Shown in pieces: positions 58,758 to 64,000 of a stretch of 64,000 bases of DNA. The notes under the pieces were generated by a model, which saw only the letters and a program-made list of their open reading frames with translations, did no database searches and was not told the origin of the DNA. Source of the DNA: Antedon mediterranea. Its lineage: Eukaryota > Echinodermata > Crinoidea > Comatulida > Antedonidae. Positions within the stretch are counted from its first letter, which is position 1, and each line of letters opens with the position of its first letter. The stretch covers positions 17,172,501-17,236,500 of the forward strand of contig NC_092672.1 of the NCBI RefSeq assembly GCF_964355755.1, given 5' to 3'. The position numbers and the translations under genes are program-made.

Positions 58758-59842
58758 CAGCGAGAGAGAGATAGATCAGCGAGAGAGAGATAGATAGATC
58801 AGCGAGAGAGAGATAGATCAGCGACAGAGAGATAGATCAGCGAGGGAGAGATAGATCAGCGAGAGAGAGATAGATCATCGAGAGAGAGAGATAGATCAGC
58901 GAGAGAGAGATAGATCAGCGACAGAGAGATAGATCAGCGACAGAGAGATAGATCAGCGACAGAGAGATAGATAGATAAGCGAGAGAGATAGATCAGCGAC
59001 AGAGAGATAGATAGATAAGCGAGAGAGAGAGAGATAGATCAGCGAGAGAGAGAGATAGATCAGCGAGAGAGAGAGAGAGAGATAGATCAGCGACAGGGAG
59101 ATAGATAGATCAGCGAGAGAGAGATAGATCAGCAAGAGAGAGATAGATCAGCGATAGAGAGATAGATCAGCGCGAGAGAGATAGATCAGCGAGAGAGATA
59201 GATCAGCGAGAGAGATAGATCAGCGAGAGAGAGATAGATCAGGGAGAGAGAGAGATGGATCAGCGAGAGAGATAGATAGATCAGCGAGAGAGAGATAGAT
59301 CAGCGAGAGAGAGATAGATCAGCGAGAGAGAGATAGATCAGCGTGAGATAGATAGATCAGCAAGAGAGAGATAGATCAGCGAGAGAGAGATAGATCAGCG
59401 AGAGAGAGATAGTTCAGCGAGAGAGAGAGATAGATCAGCGAGAGAGATATAGATCAGCGAGAGAGAGATAGATCAGCGAGAAAGAGATAGATCAGTGAGA
59501 GAGAGATAGATCAGCGAGAGAGAGATAGTTCGGCGAGAGAGAGATAGATCAGCGAGAAAGAGATAGATCAGTGAGAGAGAGATAGATCAGCGAGAGAGAG
59601 ATAGTTCGGCGAGAGAGAGATAGATCAGCGAGAGAGAGATAGATAGATCAGCGAGAGAGATATAGATCAGCGAGAAAGAGATAGATCAGCAAGAAAGAGA
59701 TAGATCAGTGAGAGAGAGATAGATCGGCGAGAGAGATAGATCGGCGAGAGAGAGATAGATCAGCGTGAGAGAGAGAGATAGATCAGCGAGAGAGAGATAG
59801 ATCAGCGAGAGAGAGATAGACCAGCGAAAGAGAGAGGTAGAT

Positions 59843-59888
<46 letters not shown>

Positions 59889-62824
59889 GATCAGCGAGTC
59901 AGAGATAGATCAGCGAGAGAGAGATAGATCAGCGAGAGAGAGAGATAGATCAGCGAGAGAGAGATAGATCAGCGAGAGAGAGAGAGAGAGAGAGAGATAG
60001 ATCAACGAGAGAGAGATAGATAAGCGAGACAGAGAGAGATAGATCAGCGAAAGAGAGAGAGATAGATCAGCGAGAGAGAGAGAGAGAGATAGATCAGCGA
60101 CAGAGTGATAGATAGATCAGCGATAGAGAGATAGATAGATCACCGACAGAGAGATAGATAGATCAGCGAAAGATAGATAGATCAGCGAGAGGGAGATATA
60201 GATCAGCTAGAGAGAGAGATAGATCGGCGAGAGAGAGAGATAGATCAGCGAGAGAGAGATAGAGATAGATCAGCGAGAGAGAGAGATAGATCAGCGAGAG
60301 ATTGATAGATCAGCGAGAGAGAGAGATAGATCAGCGAGAGAGAGATAGATAGATCAGCGAGAGAGAGATAGATCAGCGACAGAGAGATAGATCAGCGACA
60401 GAGAGATAGATAGATCAGCGAGAGAGATAGATCAGCGAGAGAGAGATAGATCAGCGAGAGAGAGATAGATCAGCGAGAGAGAGATAGATCAGCGAGAGAG
60501 AGATAGATCAGCGTGAGAGAGATAGATCAGCGAGAGAGAGATAGATCAGCGAGAGAGAGATAGATCAGCGAGAGAGAGATAGTTCAGGGAGAGAGAGATA
60601 GATCAGCGAGAGAGAGAAAGATAGATCAGCGAGAAAGAGATAGATCAGCGAGAGAGAGATAGATCAGCGAGAGAGATAGATCAGCGAGAGAGATAGATCA
60701 GCGAGAGAGAGATAGATAGATAAGCGAGAGAGATAGATAGATCAGCGAGAGAGAGATAGATAGATCAGCGAGAGAGAGATAGATAGATCAGCCAGAGAGA
60801 GATAGATCAGTGAGAGAGAGATAGGTAGATCAGAGAGAGATAGATCAGCGAGAGAGAGATAGATAAATAAGCGAGAGAGAGATAGATCAGCAACAGAGAG
60901 ATAGATAGATCAGCGAGAGAGAGATAGATAGATCAGCGAGAGAGATAGATCAGCGACAGAGAGATAGATCAGCGAGAGAGATATAGATCAGTGACAGAGA
61001 GATAGATCAGCGAGAGAGAGATAGATCAGTGAGAGAGAGATAGATCAGCGAGAGAGAAAGATCAGCGAGAGAGAGATAGATCAGCGAGAGAGAGATAGAT
61101 CAGCGAGAGAGAGAGATAGATCAGCGAGAGAGAGATAGATCAGCGAGAGAGAGATAGATCAGCAAGAGAGAGATAGACCAGCGAGAGAGAGATAGATCAG
61201 CGAGAGAGAGAGATAGATCAGCGAGAGAAAGATAGATCAGCGAGAGAGAGATAGATCAGCGAGAGAGAGATAGATCAGCGAGAGAGAGATAGATCAGCGA
61301 GAGAGAGATAGATAGATAGATTGATCAGTGAGAGAGAGATAGATCAGCGACAGAGAGATAGATAGATCAGCGAGAGAGAGATAGATCAGCGAGAGAGAGA
61401 TAGATAGATCAGCGAGAGAGAGAGATAGATCAGCGACAGAGAGAAAGATAGATCAGCGACAGAGAGAAAGATAGATCAGCGAGAGAGAGAGATAGATCAG
61501 CGACAGAGAGATAGATAGATCAGCGAGAGAGAGATAGATCAGCGAGAGAGAGATAGATCAGCGAGAGAGAGAGAGATAGATCAGCGAGAGAGAGAGAGAT
61601 AGATCAGCGAGAGGGAGATAAATCAGCGAGAGAGAGATAGATCAGCGAGAGAGAGATAGATCAGCGAGAGAGAGATAGATCAGCGTGAGAGCGATAGATC
61701 AGCGACAGAGAGATAGATCAGCGAGAGAGATAGATCAGCGAGAGAGATAGATCAGCGAGAGAGAGACAGATCAGCGAGAGAGAGAGATAGATCAGCGAGA
61801 GAGATAGATAGATCAGCGAGAGAGAGATAGATCAGCGAGAGAGAGATAGATCAGCGAGAGAGAGATAGATCAGCGTGAGAGAGATAGATCAGCGAGAGAG
61901 ATAGATCAGCGAGAGAGAGATAGATCAGCGAGAGAGAGATAGTTCAGCGAGAGAGAGATAGATAGATCAGCGAGAGAGAGATAGATCAGCGAGAGAGAGA
62001 GATAGATAGATAAGCGAGAGAGAGAGATAGATCAGCGACAGAGAGAAAGATAGATCAGCGAGAGAGAGAGATAGATCAGCGACAGAGAGATAGATAGATC
62101 AGCGAGAGAGAGATAGATCAGCGACAGAGAGATAGATCAGCGACAGAGAGATAGATAGATCAGCGAGAGAGAGATAGATCAGCGAGAGAGAGATAGATCA
62201 GCGAGAGAGAGAGAGAGAGATAGATCAGCGAGAGAGAGAGAGATAGATCAGCGAGAGAGAGATAAATCAGCGAGAGAGAGATAAATCAGCGAGAGAGAGA
62301 TAGATCAGCGAGAGAGAGATAGATCAGCGAGAGAGAGATAGATCAGCGTGAGAGCGATAGATCAGCGAGAGAGAGATAGATCAGCGAGAGAGAGATAGAT
62401 CAGCGACAGAGAGATAGATCAGCGAGAGAGATAGATCAGCGAGAGAGATAGATCAGCGAGAGAGAGACAGATCAGCGAGAGAGAGAGATAGATCAGCGAG
62501 AGAGATAGATAGATCAGCGAGAGAGAGATAGATCAGCGAGAGAGAGATAGATCAGCGAGAGAGAGATAGATCAGCGTGAGAGAGATAGATCAGCGAGAGA
62601 GATAGATCAGCGAGAGAGAGATAGATCAGCGAGAGAGAGATAGTTCAGCGAGAGAGAGATAGATAGATCAGCGAGAGAGAGATAGATCAGCGAGAGAGAG
62701 AGATAGATAGATAAGCGAGAGAGAGATAGATAGATCAGCGAGAGATAGATCAGCGAGAGAGAGATAGATAGATCAGCGAGAGAGAGATAGATCAGCGACA
62801 GAGAGATAGATCAGCGAGGGAGAG
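58758..62824 (+). repeat. GATA/GAGA satellite, third block
   Basis: About 4.1 kb of the same satellite after the CR1-like element. A ~0.66-kb internal duplication is visible (CAGCGTGAGAGCGATAG at 61681 and 62344). It ends at GCGAGGGAGAGTAAATTT, where the AT-rich repeat starts. Confidence 0.95.
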
Positions 62825-63725
62825 TAAATTTTTGCAATTTTTCGAAAAAAAATCTTATGGTCCCCAGTAGGAAAATTTTTCGAAAAATGGCTAAATTTCG
62901 ACCCTTTTATTTTTTGACATAACTAGTTACTATGGCTCTATAAGATGATGTTAACACAATATATTTGCATAAATGGCAATATTATATCATAATTATAGAA
63001 TTTAAAAAATTGGAAATTTTGGCCCTTTTTAAAAAAAAATTCCTATAGTCCCCCAGAGGGAAATTTTTGAAAAATGGCAAAATGTTGACCCTTTTCTTTT
63101 TTAACATAACTAGTTACGATGGCTCTATAAGATGATGTTAACACAATATATGTCCATAAATGGCAAAAATTATAGCATAATTATTTAATTTTAAAAAGTT
63201 TAAAATTTTTGCCATTTTCGACCCTTTTATATTTTGACATAACTAGATACCATGGCTCTATAAGATGATGTTAGCACAATATATTTGAAAAAATGGCAAT
63301 ATTATAGCATAATTATTGAATTTTAAAAAGTGGGAATTTTGGCCATTTTTCGACCCTTTTATTTTTTGGACATAACTAGCTGCTATGTCTCTATAAAAAG
63401 ATGTTAACACAATATATTTACATAAATAGCAATATTATAGCATAATTTTTGAATTTTAAAAAGTGGAAATTTTAGTCATTTTTCGAAAAAAATTCCTATG
63501 GAAAAAAATTCCCTCCAGGGAAATTTTCGCAAAAATGGCCAAATTTTAACCCTTTTATTTGTTGACATAACTAGTTACTATGGCTCTATAAGATGATGTT
63601 AGCACAATATATTTGGAAAAATGGCAATTAAAAAATGTAAATTTTCGCCATTTTTCGAAAAAAAATCTTATGGTCACCCTCGGTAAAATTTTCGAAAAAT
63701 GGCCAAATTTAGACCCTTTTATTTT
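62825..63725 (+). repeat. AT-rich tandem repeat, about five diverged copies
   Basis: Repeated core GACATAACTAGTTACTATGG followed by CTCTATAAGATGATGTTA and ACACAATATATTT, at about 62916, 63102, 63235, 63368 and 63563 (spacings ~186, 133, 133, 195 bp). The longer copies include an extra TTTTTCGAAAAAAA-CCTATGG segment. No coding potential. Confidence 0.85.
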
Positions 63726-63898
63726 AATAGTCTATTTATATGAAATGAATGATCAATAAATGAAAAATAATGCCATGCAACTTTGTTTCTGATTTTAAAA
63801 AAGGTTCATTTGTTTAGGCCTGATATTTACAAGCCTCAAAATATCTCACTTTCAAAAACAATATTTATTTTCAATTAAAAAAAAAAGAAAAGAAATAT
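63726..63898. other. AT-rich sequence, nothing recognised
   Basis: No long ORF, repeat copy or motif that I can support apart from a single GGCCT and A-rich runs. Confidence 0.5.
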
Positions 63899-63961
63899 CC
63901 CTAGAGGTTCGAACCCACTACTGTGACCACTCAAACTTGAGCATTACCCGTTACGCCTCAA
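63899..63961 (-). other. tRNA-like stretch, possible SINE head or tRNA pseudogene
   Basis: The minus strand reads GAGGCGTAACGGGTAATGC, then an anticodon-arm-like CTCAAGTTTGAG, and GGGTTCGAACCTC, which is a good B-box. The A-box is poor and the T-stem pairs only partly, so this is not a convincing functional tRNA. A tRNA-derived SINE cut by the window end, or an old tRNA copy, fits better. Confidence 0.35.
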
Positions 63962-64000
63962 AACAGTTGATGACTGAAGAGCTGATAATACTCTATTTAT

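Noticed and set aside
58953-59135. 60-codon Leu/Ser-rich ORF on the minus strand
   Set aside because: Translation of the satellite complement; a low-complexity artefact.
27956-62800. CRISPR-like reading of the short direct repeats
   Set aside because: No unique spacers, monomers vary in length by GA and GATA steps, and the genome is eukaryotic. It is a satellite.
63899-63961. Functional tRNA gene
   Set aside because: A-box and T-stem are poor; only the B-box is convincing.

Overview
The window comes from a eukaryotic, intron-containing, repeat-dominated genome. A marine deuterostome invertebrate, most likely an echinoderm, fits best. The main reason is the LTR retrotransposon at 41730-51340, whose domain order is Gag-PR-IN-RT-RNaseH; that combination (Gmr1-like) is known from deuterostomes. 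Frequent GGCCTA motifs are only weak extra support. More than 90 percent of the bases lie in tandem repeats or transposons, so this is probably heterochromatin or a repeat-rich block. Species and chromosome cannot be read from the sequence.

Layout. (1) 1-8672: a complex minisatellite of about 32 modules (about 131-150 or 260 bp apart), interrupted at 1259-4656 by a DNA transposon with terminal inverted repeats of about 735 bp and a decayed, intron-containing gene. (2) 8673-25508: a tandem array of large units that grow out of the same minisatellite. Full units (U1 8673-13464, U2 15598-20732, U3 22866-25508, cut off) alternate with internally deleted short units of exactly 2133 bp (S1 13465-15597, S2 20733-22865). 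Each full unit carries a two-exon CD225/dispanin (IFITM-like) gene on the minus strand. Divergent to it, on the plus strand, lies an unrecognised acidic, coiled-coil, NLS-bearing ORF with a clear TATA plus initiator promoter. Only U2 keeps that second gene intact (17896-19470, 524 aa); U1 and U3 share a series of lesions. (3) 25507-62824: a satellite domain made of a roughly 19-bp GATAGATCAGCGAGAGAGA-type repeat in two orientations, separated by an inverted pair of 88-bp satellite arrays (25901-27955). It is interrupted by the LTR element (41730-51340) and by a full-length but dead CR1-like non-LTR element on the minus strand (54748-58757). (4) 62825-64000: an AT-rich tandem repeat and a tRNA-like, possibly SINE-derived, stretch.

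How the parts relate. The only convincing host-like or selfish gene pair is the dispanin gene plus the 524-aa ORF, which share an intergenic promoter region of about 225 bp and are amplified together. The minisatellite modules carry a 13-bp sequence identical to the predicted transcription start region of the 524-aa ORF. Copies 1 and 3 share coding lesions while copies 2 and 3 share a spacer deletion, so the units have exchanged sequence. Both the DNA transposon and the LTR element sit next to near-identical array segments that preserve the empty site, which gives direct evidence for insertion boundaries and order of events.

Limits. No database search was possible. Family assignments rest on motifs visible in the translations. 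Copy numbers in the satellites may be affected by assembly.
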